From assembly GCF_041296385.1 (NCBI RefSeq), contig NW_027184065.1, positions 186,001 to 250,000 on the forward strand: a stretch of 64,000 nt of DNA. The letters run 5' to 3'. Source of the DNA: Aphelocoma coerulescens (taxonomy: Eukaryota; Chordata; Aves; Passeriformes; Corvidae). Below are positions 19,947 to 31,900 of this stretch, piece after piece; position 1 is the stretch's first letter; each line of letters opens with the position of its first letter. A model generated the notes under the pieces. It was not told the origin of the DNA, made no database searches, and saw nothing but the letters and a program-made list of their open reading frames with translations. The translations under genes were made by a program, and so were the position numbers.

Positions 19947-21507
19947 TAGTCATTTCTGGATCAGGTAGGCATGGCTGCTAGCGGCATCCCCTTGAGCACC
20001 TGCTGAAAGAGCTGCAGCCAGCATGGTGTCACGCATGGTAAAAAGATGAGAATTGCGATAGCATATAAGAGGAGAAATCGTATTCATTTAGCCCATAGCT
20101 GGCCAGTTAACTATGAAAATATGTCCCATTCCCATCCTTTCAACATTTGGACAGGTCCACGAGCTGACGTTATTTCCTTTGTTATTTGTTTGACCACTTT
20201 TCCGCTGTCATCTGCTTGCAAACAGCAGCTCGAGTCATTTAATTTCCCACAAACTCCTCCTTCTTCTGCCAACAGATAATCTAATACCATCCAATGTTGA
20301 AATACCGCTTTCCTCATTTAAGTGGGTTGGTCAGCAAAAAGGTCAAGCGCTGTGGCTGGCTGGTTGGTAATTATTTCCGAGACAGCTTGTAACCTAATTA
20401 TCTCCTTCAAATGATAAATGGGTTCCCAGGCATCTGGGATTAATTCCTTAGGTTTCCAAGGGGCTGGTCCATCGTGTTGGGTAACTTGTTCTGTTGGCCG
20501 TTCATCATTTCCCCGTTTTGGGGTGCTCCCTCCAGCCAGGGCTGCATCAGCTGACTGCTTTTCTCTAATTAAATCATCACAGATTTTGATTCCTAAGCGA
20601 TTTCCCAGAACTTGTAGTAGCAAAAAGAACAACAGTCTACTAAATATACCATATCCCTGACCAGTTTGGAGGTAACCTGAGCTAAGCATGTTGGCCACAA
20701 ATCCAATACTGTCCTTTCAAAGCCCGTGTTCCATTAGCAAAGGAACCTACCCATGGTCATCAATTGGTGGCTCAAAATACAGCAGGATTCCCGGGCCTAA
20801 CGGTCCTCCAACAAGAGTTGCCCCACCATAAGGGTCCCAGCATTTGCATTTCCAAGCTCCCGCACAGGGTTCCCACCTACATTTACATCTGCAAGCTGCT
20901 TGGTTGGATTTGGAGCAGAACTCACTAAAAGGCTTTGAGTTCCAATCCGGTGTGGCCATTCCCACTGATAATCACAAACAACATGTCTTCTACTTGTGGA
21001 ATTTTTGTGGGGACTGCTCAAAAACAGGTGGTCAAAAAAACCCCTTGTCCCTCCCCATTGCTTTACAGGCTTCCAAATATTTTTGGTAAGTGTGATAAGA
21101 ACGCCTTACGCAGCTACTGTTAGTGAGCCGAACAGGTATTTGATTGCATTTGCCTTGATATTTGGAACAATTGGAAGGAGGGCAATTGGGGGTCCAAACC
21201 CAGTTGTTCAAGCCCAGAGGGAAAGTCAATTGACAATTGCCTTTTCCTACATAGACACGCCCTATCCTATTAGGCAATAAGTGCCTGTTGGAGAAGAATG
21301 AAGTGGCCGTGAACTTCCTTCTTTGGCCCCAAATCCCATCCCACTGTGGGCCCTCACATTGACCCACCATTTAGGTTCAGCTGGGCTAGCCAACTGTGGC
21401 CACTCTTCAGATCCTCCTGGCCTTCCACAGAGCCAGCAATTGCTAAGGTTAAAAACTTTTGCTACTTCTTCTCCTAAGGCTGCAAATTGATTCTCCCACT
21501 CCTGGCC
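19947..21507 (-). pseudogene. env: ERV2 env (broken), left arm
   Basis: Fragments in more than one frame: a surface-subunit part with C-W-L-C (mirror of 38829-38840) and a Cys-rich region (21032-21370), a subunit-junction part (20318-20698), and a transmembrane part (20111-20317) with GGVC, seven residues, then CC. An in-frame TAA separates the last two parts. The membrane segment follows in a shifted frame. The CX7CC spacing is the same as in ERV1, but the protein is clearly a different lineage. Confidence 0.8.
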
Positions 21508-21866
21508 TAAACTCAGCTGACCATATCAAAGTAGAATTAGTAAGGAAAATGTTTTAATAGTGTCATCTAATTAGCTAGTCTAATTTTCCCGTTGTCTTCT
21601 GCAGCACCTGTGGCAATTGAAGACACAGAAACCACTTAACGTAACAAAATGGCCACAAGTATTAGCCCCCAAGTGAGTGGAGATTCTAGAGGAGGGATGC
21701 CTTTACAGTCTATTTCAGCAGACGGTCTGAAGGTAGGACTGCGGGGCTTCTTCCGATGTCGAAGCACTGCCTACTGCTCCGGCCCACTCCTGCAGAGTGT
21801 CAGTCACGGCCTCCCGGCCTTCTCCTCCAGCTGAGATGTGCAAATCTCCGAGGCTTCAGAGACCTT

Positions 21867-22577
21867 GACCCGAGAGTGACGGGTTCACCTGTGTTCAGCT
21901 TACTTGACGGCTGTTTTCTGTCGTCAGTGACACTTGGAATGGGCCACGCCATTTCACCAGCACTGGCGCTTCTTTCTACTCCTTAATTAGGACTCAATCT
22001 CCTGGTTGGATGTTAAAAGCAGCAAAGTCCAAAGGCCGGGCTTGCGCCAGCTGAGTTTCCTGTTGAAGGGGTTTCACAAGAAGCAGGATCCTGGCCACAG
22101 ATGGTTTTAAAAATGCATCACTTGCCTCTACCCCCCCCACTGGGTGGAGACTTACCAGGAGGGCAATTGCAAACAACGATTGAAAGGGAGATAACTGAAT
22201 CTCTCTTCTGGGTTGGGCCCTCATTCTCACCAAAGCCAATGTCCAAAGCCCTACCCATGGCATCTTGGTTTCTATTACCAGCTTCAAAAGGTGTTTATTT
22301 CTCTCTTCATTGTTTTCTACCCGAGCCGAGCTCTGGGGGTGCCAGGGCCTATGGAGGTTCCATTGTGTTCCTAAAGAAGCCAAAACCCCTTGAAGGATCT
22401 TTCCTGCAAAATGAGTTCCCCTATCTGAATCTATTGCTTCTACAATGCTGTATCTTGGAATGATTTGTTCCAAAAATGCCTTAAGAACAGATCCTGTCAT
22501 TACTGAAGTAGTTGGAAATACTTCTGGCCACCTTGCTAGCTGACATACGATTACCAGAAGATATTAAGCCTTGCCAC
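21867..22577 (-). pseudogene. pol: ERV2 integrase fragment, left arm
   Basis: The 168-aa frame at 21994-22500 contains the DSDRGTHF motif with the second catalytic Asp, and a P-W-H-P-Q-S-S segment before the third catalytic position, where the sequence reads ARVENN. It then continues into the C-terminal domain with an NIQPGD turn. The first catalytic region (about 22500-22577) is in frame but altered. Unlike the right-arm copy, this one is not broken by the G-run change near 38128. Confidence 0.8.
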
Positions 22578-23019
22578 TTGGGGCATCTCCGGAAAATCCA
22601 CCTGGCATCTTTGGAAGGGCCATGCAGCCCAAGGCCTCCCTCCTCTAGCAAGTTACTTTGTAACTTGGCTGTTGGCTTTAGCACAGATCAAGCAACCTTC
22701 AACAGCTCCTTTTGCCAGTCTAAAAAGACCCCCAGCAACATACATCATGAGATAGGCTTCTGCCAATCCTCAGGAAGTGCAAGAACTCTCTTAATGGAGT
22801 TGCTTTAATATTGGTAGGGCCAAAGGTTCTGGTATCTCGTTTGCCATCCCTTGGAAACCAATTCTTGCCTTTTTTCTCTGCCACACGACTTTTAACTGTA
22901 TGTCAAACTGCTGTGGTAGAAAAGACAGCTTCCTGGGCAGTGATGGAGTCACGGGGAGCAAAGGGGGCATCTTGGAGAGTTCTGGCAGAAGTGTGGCTTT
23001 CTGAGTTTCTTCATCCACC

Positions 23020-23459
23020 AAAAAGGAGACAGAGGAGTCCTGTAACATTCTTCAACTCCAGGGAGAGGCCATGGGGCTTTTGCCATGGAGTCTCTCAAAT
23101 GATTGCGGGAAGCAGCCCCCTTCTGATGTTAAGTTCCTGGCAACAGCACCCTCTGAGGTACTCGGGAATTACAGACTTCCGGAACTGCCTACTCTATGCC
23201 CCCCTCTAATATGCACTCCCCTTTTGGAATGGAAAAGGAAGAAAACCAAACTATTCCTAATGCTGGGAAGTCTTTGCTGCCTTGCTCTAGGTTCAGGAAT
23301 TTAGCAGGGCCTTGGCTGAGCAACAGTCTCTGTTGATTAGTAACAGTTTCTAGAACGAATACTTTCTTCTGTTACTTCCCCCCCTGTAAATTCCTAGCCT
23401 TGTCTAAGGAGAGATTCACACGGTCTCTTTGTAAAGACACATCTATCTTACTCCTTTCA
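23020..23459 (-). repeat. ERV2 5' LTR-like repeat, left arm
   Basis: Direct repeat of 19358-19818, starting TGAAAGGAGT on the - strand at 23459. The sequence after its end (ATGAAGAAAC) is not a clear primer site. Confidence 0.68.
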
Positions 23460-23528
23460 CTCCCACACCTTCCTTGCGGTGGAACGGCTCTCCCCGGCAC
23501 AGCACCTGGCACAAAACCCCCGTATACG

Positions 23529-23584
23529 CACACACACACCTGCACTTACCCTGCACTCCACTGCACACACACACACACACACAC
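23529..23584. repeat. CA microsatellite cluster, left arm
   Basis: Short CA runs at 23529-23538 and 23563-23584, followed by C-rich sequence. Mirrored by GT runs at 36683-36703 and 36729-36738. Confidence 0.85.
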
Positions 23585-23689
23585 CTCCCGCACACTAACA
23601 CCCCCTCCACATCCCCACCATGCTACTTGCAGTGGCCCCGCCCCTGCCATCCCCACCGGCTGGCAGCACCCACTCCTCGCATGCTTCCC

Positions 23690-24830
23690 CATGCCTTGCA
23701 TTTCCTTGCTGCCCCCTCTGTAGCCTTCCCTCAACCTGCCTTTTCTCCCCTGCCTTGCACTGACTTGCTCACCCATCCCCCACCTGACTTCCTTTCACAT
23801 TCGTCTAGGTCTGGCCTCACCTTTCCTTTTCCTTCTAGGACCCTCATTGCCTTGCCTCGCCTCGCAAAGCCACCACTTGCCTTGCCTTGCCCCTGAACCC
23901 CTCCCTTGCCTTGCATGACCTTGCTCACCCCTCCCCCACCTGGAATTCAACACCCCTTTTCAATGACATTTCTGGGCCTTGCCCTGCCCTTTCTGCTCCT
24001 CCGAGGAATCTCAAAGCTCTCAAGCATCTCCGGTGTTTCAGGATCCCATGAGAGGAAGACCAGGGGAGGACGCATGTTGCCACACTCATCTCTGTGGGCA
24101 GCCTTTGTCTGGGAGCAATCCTTGCATGTCTTGAACCTTGGAGGGGCAATTCACATTTTGCCCTTGAGCTCGGGGACCAGAAAGAGAGTTCTTTTGCATA
24201 CAAGGGAAAGCAGGTAGCTCAAGTCTTTTAGGTACAGAGGAGAGATGACCCACGCGGGATCAAGGCCACACAGAGCACTTGGTCCTGGCCACTTTTGTGT
24301 ACCAGCAGTCCTTGAATGTACTTCTCACCTGCCTTGCCTGGCCTTGCCTTGGCAACACAACAGTTGCCTTGCCTTGCCCTGCTAGCCCTCTGGAGCCTTG
24401 CATTCCTTTGCACGGCCATGCCCAGCACATGACCTGCCTACTGTTTTCCTCCAGGGCCTTGGCTTGCTGAGCCCTTCCTGTTTCTGCCTGGCCTTCCCAT
24501 CAGTGGCCCTTCCTTCCTACAGCCAGCCTTGCCTCTAACTTCTGGACCTTCTCTTGTCTACCACTCCATTTGCTTTCCCCTCACTGCTCTGGCCTTGCCT
24601 ACCTCTCCCTTGACTTGCCCACAATTGCCTGCACTCGGTTTGCAGCGCCTTGCCTGCATGGAAGGCAAGGGAAAGAGTGGTAGGCCGGGCAAAGCAAAGC
24701 CAGCAAGTTGTAGGCAGTGCGAGGCAAGGCGGACGTAGGCAAAGGAAGCAGAGCAAGGGTAGCTTAAGAAGAACTAGACAAGGCAAGGCCAAGAGACTCG
24801 GAGTGCCTTTCCTTGGGAAGGCAAGGACAT
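23690..24830. repeat. Degenerate GCCTT/CCTTG-rich region, left arm
   Basis: About 1.1 kb dominated by short CCTTG, GCCTTGCCTT and GCCTCG words with interruptions (clear at 23850-23930 and 24320-24390). The bias flips to AAGGC words after about 24655, giving internal inverted similarity. No coding content. Derived from a pentanucleotide-type repeat. Confidence 0.75.
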
Positions 24831-26199
24831 AGTGCCAGTGTTGCTGGAGCAGATGTTAAGGTACTGTGGGGAGGAATAGTCCAGCAAGACATTTCTCTTC
24901 TGGCCCCTGTGCGTGTGGGGGCAATTGTTGGACATATTCAATACTGGAGGCGGATCAGTCGCTGGATGTGTTGTATTTTGGAGGAGGGGATGCCGTTTCT
25001 TTGGAGATGGGCTTGTAGTTGCTCTCTTTGGCAAGGAAGGCAGGTTTGGATGTGCACATCAGGTACTCCTAGGGATTTTAAAGGCTTTTCCCAACAGGCA
25101 GAGCTCTCTCTGGGTTCGAGCTGTTGAGCTGTCAGTGGGAATGCAAAGGCCAAGCTCTTAAGCTATTTGTCCTGGTGCCTTCAGTGTGTGAGCAGTCCCT
25201 GGTGCCGTTGCCTTTGGATCCTGACTCTGGGAGAGGGAAGGCTTAGGATGGTACCTAGAGCTGAGAAGGAGAGTGCTGAGAACAGCGTGTGTGCTGCTAG
25301 TTTGAGGGGTGCAGGTGAAGTTGTAGGCAGCAAGATCTTCCTCAGCTGGCACTGTTTTGAGCCCTGTTTTTGCCAGATGGTTTCAAGTTGGTGGGCGGAA
25401 TCTGCGAGAGGGAAAAGATTTGTATGGGCCAAAGAGGTGTGGTGTAAAGAAGAGTGTGCTCTTGGAAGGGGAAGATGAGGGCAACCTTTTTGTCCTGACA
25501 CCGTTGATTTGAGTGCAGGGCCGTTTGCAAGTTGCCTCTGTCTGCCCTTGGGGTGGTTTCGAGCTGGGCCAGGTGCTTGGCCTTCTTTTGCAAGTCTGCA
25601 GCGCCGTCGTGTGGTTGTTTCCATGAGCGCTGACAGTGCCCGGCAAAAAGCGCTTGGCTGGCGCGGCCCCAGTCGTGTGGAAGCAGTTGGTGGAAGAGCT
25701 CCGCTGTGCATGCTGCCTCTTGGAGACATAAAAGGATGTAACCCTGCGCGTAGCGGGGAAGCAAGACGAATCTTTTCATTGTTGGCTGAGCAGTTTCTAA
25801 GCGGCAAAAGTAAAGGCAGTTTCAGCACGGCCTCTTTCTTTCAGAACCTTTTCTGTGCCATCATGAACATGCTCAACATGCCACTCGCACCCGCTGAACT
25901 GCATCAAAGGCCCTGGAGATAGGCGCTTTCCTTCAAGCTCTCTGTAGCATCCTACCCTCCACCTCTGGCGGATCCCAAAGCCCTTCCAAACATCCAGCAG
26001 CTGCACGCAGAGAACAAGTGCTAAAACAAGGCGTTGGCCTTCCTAGTCCTTTTAAAGTCTGTGAACTAGGCGAAACATTCCAGTGAGCAGCACTTTCCTT
26101 CGCAACTATATCTAGAGCATCATCACATTCTCTCCAAGTGGGTAAGTCCACCCTTGCAGCGCAGCGTTTGCAGCCACAGTTCGGACTGAGAGATAGGCC
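24831..26199. other. Unassigned arm sequence, left
   Basis: About 1.4 kb with no recognised gene or transposon. Its inverted copy is 34050-35436. Short open frames on both strands (for example 25181-25828 -) differ between arms by an indel near 25430 / 34815, which argues against protein constraint. Confidence 0.5.
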
Positions 26200-28944
26200 A
26201 GGTGAGAAAGCATTTCTTGACTATCCCTCTTCTCTGGAAGACTTGATACTCGCAGCGCGACCACGTCCACACACCTTCAGTGTGGCCAGGTTCAAGCAGC
26301 TAGAGCTCCCAGAGATGGGAGAGTCAGGAGAGAAGACGTTCCAAAAGTACCGTGTACTTACAGCAGCATTAAAACTGTGCACAGCAGTCTGCAGCACTGT
26401 AGACTGCGGCTTCTCCGACAGACGAGCCATCCCATTGTTGCCTCTCGCAGCCTGCTTGCTAGCTGCTCTCCTGAAGAAAAGAACTAGAAGAAAAAGCCAA
26501 TGCTGGGCTGCACCTTCCCCTTGCCTTACGTAAAGCCACCTAAACTCCCCGCTGCACTCTCTACTTCCCCTCTCCTTGGAAGCGACCACTGTGTTTGCTG
26601 CATCTCGAAGCCTAAAGTTAAGCGCCAGTGGTTTTGGGGATGGTTGGAAGAGGGATAAGTAGTAGCACAAGGAAGTAGTTGTCGTTGAACTTCCTCCTTC
26701 TCAATGCTAACGTGAATTGGGCAGGCAGGCGAGTGCTAGCCACGCTCCTTTCTCAGTTTGTACGCTGCGGACACGAGTCCGGTGCTCTGCGCCTTCGTTC
26801 GGCCTCTTTAGTACCCATGTCGCTCTTTCATTCAGCCGGAGTCGAAGCGTCGTCTACTTCTCGCCCAGAGAGCACGGTGCCGGCAGCGAAATGCCCCAGC
26901 CGACTGCTTCTGCCGACACACGCCTGGTCTATGCACTTTCCCTCGCAGCGACATACAGCAGCACTTTCGGTCTTTCTTGTCGTCCAAATGTAAAGGGAAA
27001 GATTCTCTGCTATGTCCCGCCCAGAGAACAGTTTTAGGTCAACCAGCACGCCCAGAGCTTGCCCTCGACGCGTGGAAACTTGTGTTTGCACCACATTCAA
27101 GTGGCTGCCGTCTTTCCTTTACAGCCTGCAGAGCACCGTCAGACCGCCGTGCTCTCTGCACCTGCCTTCTCAGTTCTAAGTACTACCGCGCCTCTTACAG
27201 CCTTGCAGGAAGCAAAGACACGGGTAGTCATCTCGCAGAGAAGAACGTGGAAGGACGAAAGGATGATCTTCCTTTCTCCTGCTTCTTGCCTGAATTGTGG
27301 TGCTGTATTGAAAGTCTTGGCTAGCGAAAAGCTCATCCAGCAAGTGCCTCATTCCTGACGCATCTCGCTGAGCGAGAGTTTCACGAAGAGTTTAGACTCT
27401 GGAAACAGCAAGAAAATGATTGTACGTCGAGCTGAGGAAAATCCGTGCACAGCACACTGTGGATGCGTGCAGTGTTCGCGCTGAAGAGCGCCAAAACGCA
27501 AAGCCATCGCTGGGCTTCAGTTTTGTCCAGACCGCAGAAGGCAAAGAACGAAGCAACTGGGCACCGCGTTAACGTACTCAGTGGACCGAATTTCAAATGT
27601 CCAGCCAAAAGCTGCTTCATAAGCAGATTCAGCTGAGAATGCTCTGGCTGCTTCACAAAGTAAGGCGCAGCCGTTTCCATTCATCACACTACCTGGCCAG
27701 AAGCAGTATCCTACACCTTCAATGCTGCAGCGTCCATGCAGCTGGAGCACACGCAGTAGGACGCGTCCAGATAGACGGCGTTCTTCAAGTACCCCCCTCC
27801 TCCAAGCAGCCTTGAAACTGAGCACAACACACTGCGGCTCGGGAGCTTCCTTCTCAGATAGACGTGCCGTCACGTTATTCACTCTCGCAGCTCCGTTGCC
27901 CACTTGCAGCAGCTGCTACCAAAGCAAAATGCTCCAGAAGTAAAAAGCACTGCCGGGCTGCACTTTCCCTTGCCTCACGTAAAGCACCATAAACTGTCCG
28001 CTGTGCTCTGTATTTCCATTCTCCGCCGCATCTACCACTGTTATCTCTGCATCTCGAAGCATAAAGCTCGGCACAATTCCTCCCAGGGAACGCTGGAAGA
28101 GAAATAGGCAGCAGCACAAGTAGCTGCAAGTGGAACTTTCTGTTTTAAAACGCTAACGTGAATCCGGAAACAAGCGAGTGACAGCCAGGCTTCCTCTTGC
28201 AGCCTGTGCGATGCACACACCAGCTCGGTGCTCTGCCCTCATTCTTTAATGCTCTTCGTACCATGTCGCGCTTTCATTCTGCCGGAGTCGAAGCGTCGTC
28301 TACTTCTCGCCCAGAGAGCACGGTGCCAGCGGAGAAAGGCTCCAGAAAAACGCTCCAGGCTGCTGATTCTTCCCAAACACACCAGGGCTATGCACTTTCC
28401 TTCGCAGCGCTAAGTAGCATCACATTCTGTTTGCGTTGGAGCCGGAATGCAAAGGGAAAGATTCTCGGTTACGTCTCACTCAGCGCCCAGTTTTAGGTCA
28501 CCAAGCTTACCCGGAGCTTACCCGCGACGCGTGGAAATTGGTATTTGCACCATATTCAAGTGGTAGCTTTCTTTCCTTTACAGCCTGCAGAGCGCCGTCA
28601 GATCGCGGTGCTCTCTGCACCTGCCTTCTCCCTTCCAAGTACCACCGCGCACCTTACAGCCTTGCAGGAAGCAAAGACGTGGAGAGATGTCTCGCAGAGA
28701 AGATCGTGCAAAGACGAAAAGATGTTCTTCTTTGCTTTTCCTCGTCGCCCAGATTGTGGTGCTCTACTGAAAGCGTGGGCTAACGAATGGCTAATCTAGC
28801 ATGTGCTTCCCTTCTAATGCATTTCGCTGAGCGAGAGCTGAGGAAAATCCTTGCACTGTACACTATGGATGCGTGCAGTAGACACGCAGAAGAGCGGCAC
28901 AGCTCATAACCATCGCACACTCCAGCCCAGAGCTCTGGGGCTGC
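26200..28944 (+). repeat. 1.4-kb satellite-like repeat, two forward copies
   Basis: A landmark GTCGAAGCGT lies at 26841 and 28288 (spacing 1447). Alignable blocks repeat in the same order on either side, for example TCTCGCAGAG at 27234 and 28692. The two copies are diverged. The sequence is CpG-containing and has recurring short words (CTCGCAG, GCAGAGCAC, TTTACAGCCT), suggesting it may itself derive from shorter monomers. Open frames within it match no protein I know. Confidence 0.85.
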
Positions 28945-31900
28945 GTTCTTCTCAATTTCCGGCGCTGGACAGAACTGAGACATTGAGCTTTGGCTCTCTT
29001 TAGTGTGTGTACTGCACGCATCCAGAGCGCGCTGTGCACAGATTCTCCTCAGCGCTACGTGCAAGCACAGACTTTCTGCTTCGCAGAGCCCAACTGTCCG
29101 CCGAAGCTCTCGCTCAGAGAAATGTGTCAGGAGAGAAGCACTTGCTGGATTAGCCTTACACTGGCCAACAGTTCCAAAGAAGCACCATAGTCTTCTTGCG
29201 AGAAAGGATAATAAAACACATGTATTGTCCCAGCAAAGTTCTCTGTGCTAGCCGAAGCCGAGAATCTTTCCCTTAAGATTAAGACCACAACGCAGACAGC
29301 ATTTTGTGCTACTTAACGCTGAGAGGGATAGCCCAGGCGTGTTTCGGCAGAGGCAGAAGCCCGGAGCGTTTCTCTGCCGGCACCGTGCTCTCAGGCGAGA
29401 AGTAGACGACGCTTCGACTCCGGCTGAATGAAAAGCGCGACATGGTACGAAGAGCATACGAATGAGGGCGCAGAGCACCGAGCTGGTGTGCGCATCGCAC
29501 AGGCTGCAAGAAGAAGCGTGGCTGCCGCTCGCTTCTTTGCGGATTCACGTTAGCAGTTGAAAACAAAAGTTCCACTTGCAGCTACTTGTGCTGCTACCTA
29601 TTTCTCTTCCAGCTTTCCCTGGGAAGAATTGTGCTGCGAGAGTGAATAACGTGACGGCACGTCTATCTGAGAAGGAAGCTCCCGAGCCGCAGTGTGTTGT
29701 GCTCAGTTTCAAGGCTGCTTGGAGAAGGGGGTACTTGAAGACCGCCTTCTATCTCGACGCGTCCTACTGCGTGTGCTCCAGCTGCATGGACGCTGCAGCA
29801 TTGAAGGTGTAGGATACTGCTTCTGGCCAGGTAGTGTGATGAATGGAAACGGCTGCGCCTTACTTTGTGAAGCAGCCAGAGCATTCTCAGCTGAATCTGC
29901 TTATGAAGCAGCTTTTGGCTGGACATTTGAAATTCGGTCCACTGAGTACGTTAACGCGGTGCCCAGCTGCTTCGTTCTTCGCCTTCTGCGGTCTGGACAG
30001 AACTGAAGCCCAGCGATGGCTTTGAGTTTTGCCGCTCTTCAGCATGTGTACTGCACGCATCCGCAGTGTGCTGTGCAAGGATTTTCCTCAGCTCTCCCTC
30101 AGCGAAATGCATCAGGTGAGAAACACTTGCTGGATTAGCCTTTCGCTGGCCATGGCTTTCAGTACAGCACCACAATCTGGGCGACGAGGAGGAGCAAAGA
30201 AGAACATCTTTTCGTCTTTGCACGTTCTTCTCTGCGAGACGACTATCCGCGTCATTGCTTCCTGCAAGGCTATATTCTGCGCAGTGGTACTTGAAAGGGA
30301 GAAGGCAGGTGCAGAGAGCACCGCGATCTGACGGCGCTCTGCAGGCTGTAAAGGAAAGAGGGCTGCCACTGGAATGTGTGCAAACACAAGTTTCCACGAG
30401 TCGCGGGCAAGCTCTGGGCGTGCTTGTTGACCTAAAACTGTTCTCTGTGCCCGACATTGCTGAGAATCTTTCCCTTTACATTTGGACGACAAGAAAAGAC
30501 CGAAAGTGCTGCTGTATGTCGCTGCGAGAAAAGTGCATAGCCCTGGTGTGTTTCGGAAGGGCAGTCGGCTGGGGCATTTCTCTTCCGGCACCGTGCTCTC
30601 CGGGCGAGAAGTAGACGACGCTTCGACTCCGGCTGAATGAAAAGCGCGACATGGTACGAAGAGCATACGAATGAGGGCGCAGAGCACCGAGCTGGTGTGC
30701 GCATCGCACAGGCTGCAAGAAGAAGCGTGGCTGCCGCTCGCTTCTTTGCGGATTCACGTTAGCAGTTGAAAACAAAAGTTCCACTTGCAGCTACTTGTGC
30801 TGCTACCTATTTCTCTTCCAGCTTTCCCTGGGAAGAATTGTGCCGAGCTTTATGCTTCGAGATGCAGAGATGACAGTGGTAGATGCAGCGGAGAATGGAA
30901 ATAAAGAGTGCAGCGGACAGTTTACAGTGCTTTACGTGAGGCAAAGGAAAAGGTTTGCTCAGCAGTGCTTTTTACTTCTGGAGCATTTTGCTTTGGTAGC
31001 ACCTGCTGCTAGTGGGCAACGGAGCTGCGAGAGTGAATAACGTGACGGCACGTCTATCTGAGAAGGAAGCTCCCGAGCCGCAGTGTGTTGTGCTCAGTTT
31101 CAAGGCTGCTTGGAGGAGGGGGGTACTTGAAGAACGCCGTCTATCTGGACGCGTCCTACTGCGTGTGCTCCAGCTGCATGGACTCTGCAGCATTGAAGGT
31201 GTAAGAAACTTCTTCTGGCCTGATAGTGTGATAGAGTGCAACGGCTACGCCTTACTTTGTGAACCATCCAGAGCATTCTCAGCTGAATCTGCTTGTGAAG
31301 CAGCTCTTGGCTGGACATTTGAAATTCGGTCCACTGAGTACGTTAACGCGGTGCCCAGCTGCTTCGTTCTTCGCCTTCTGCGGTCTGGACAGAACTGAAG
31401 CCCAGCGATGGCTTTGAGTTTTGCCGCTCTTCAGCATGTGTACTGCACGCATCCGCAGTGTGCTGTGCAAGGATTTTCCTCAGCTCTCCCTCAGCGAAAT
31501 GCATCAGGTGAGAAACACTTGCTGGATTAGCCTTTCGCTGGCCATGGCTTTCAGTACAGCACCACAATCTGGGCGACGAGGAGGAGCAAAGAAGAACATC
31601 TTTTCGTCTTTGCACGTTCTTCTCTGCGAGACGACTATCCGCGTCATTGCTTCCTGCAAGGCTATATTCTGCGCAGTGGTACTTGAAAGGGAGAAGGCAG
31701 GTGCAGAGAGCACCGCGATCTGACGGCGCTCTGCAGGCTGTAAAGGAAAGAGGGCTGCCACTGGAATGTGTGCAAACACAAGTTTCCACGAGTCGCGGGC
31801 AAGCTCTGGGCGTGCTTGTTGACCTAAAACTGTTCTCTGTGCCCGACATTGCTGAGAATCTTTCCCTTTACATTTGGACGACAAGAAAAGACCGAAAGTG

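Larger units (their letters stand above)
19357..23459 (-). mobile_element. ERV2: degraded gamma-type provirus, left-arm copy
   Basis: About 4.1 kb on the - strand, bounded by two diverged direct terminal repeats (23020-23459 as 5', 19358-19818 as 3'). It keeps only the integrase end of pol and env; gag, protease and reverse transcriptase are deleted. The terminal repeats differ clearly, so it is older than ERV1, and it was present before the palindrome formed because both arms carry it. Confidence 0.82.
7440..28944. repeat. Left arm of the palindrome, interrupted by ERV1
   Basis: Read on the opposite strand, 7440-8152 matches 41892-42646 (and 1139-1893), and 18384 onward matches sequence running back from about 41890. 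Paired positions sum to about 60267 over most of the arm (for example 20698 with 39569, 23400 with 36867). Removing the ERV1 insertion makes the arm continuous. The arms are nearly identical over long stretches but not fully homogenised: the left CpG island lacks 29 bp present at about 348-376, and 8046 onward lacks about 21 bp present near 1270-1290. Confidence 0.95.

Noticed and set aside
30112..30687. 191-aa - strand open frame in the 1.4-kb repeat, identical at 31504-32079
   Set aside because: The identity follows from recent DNA duplication. More diverged copies of the repeat do not keep the frame, and the peptide resembles nothing I know.
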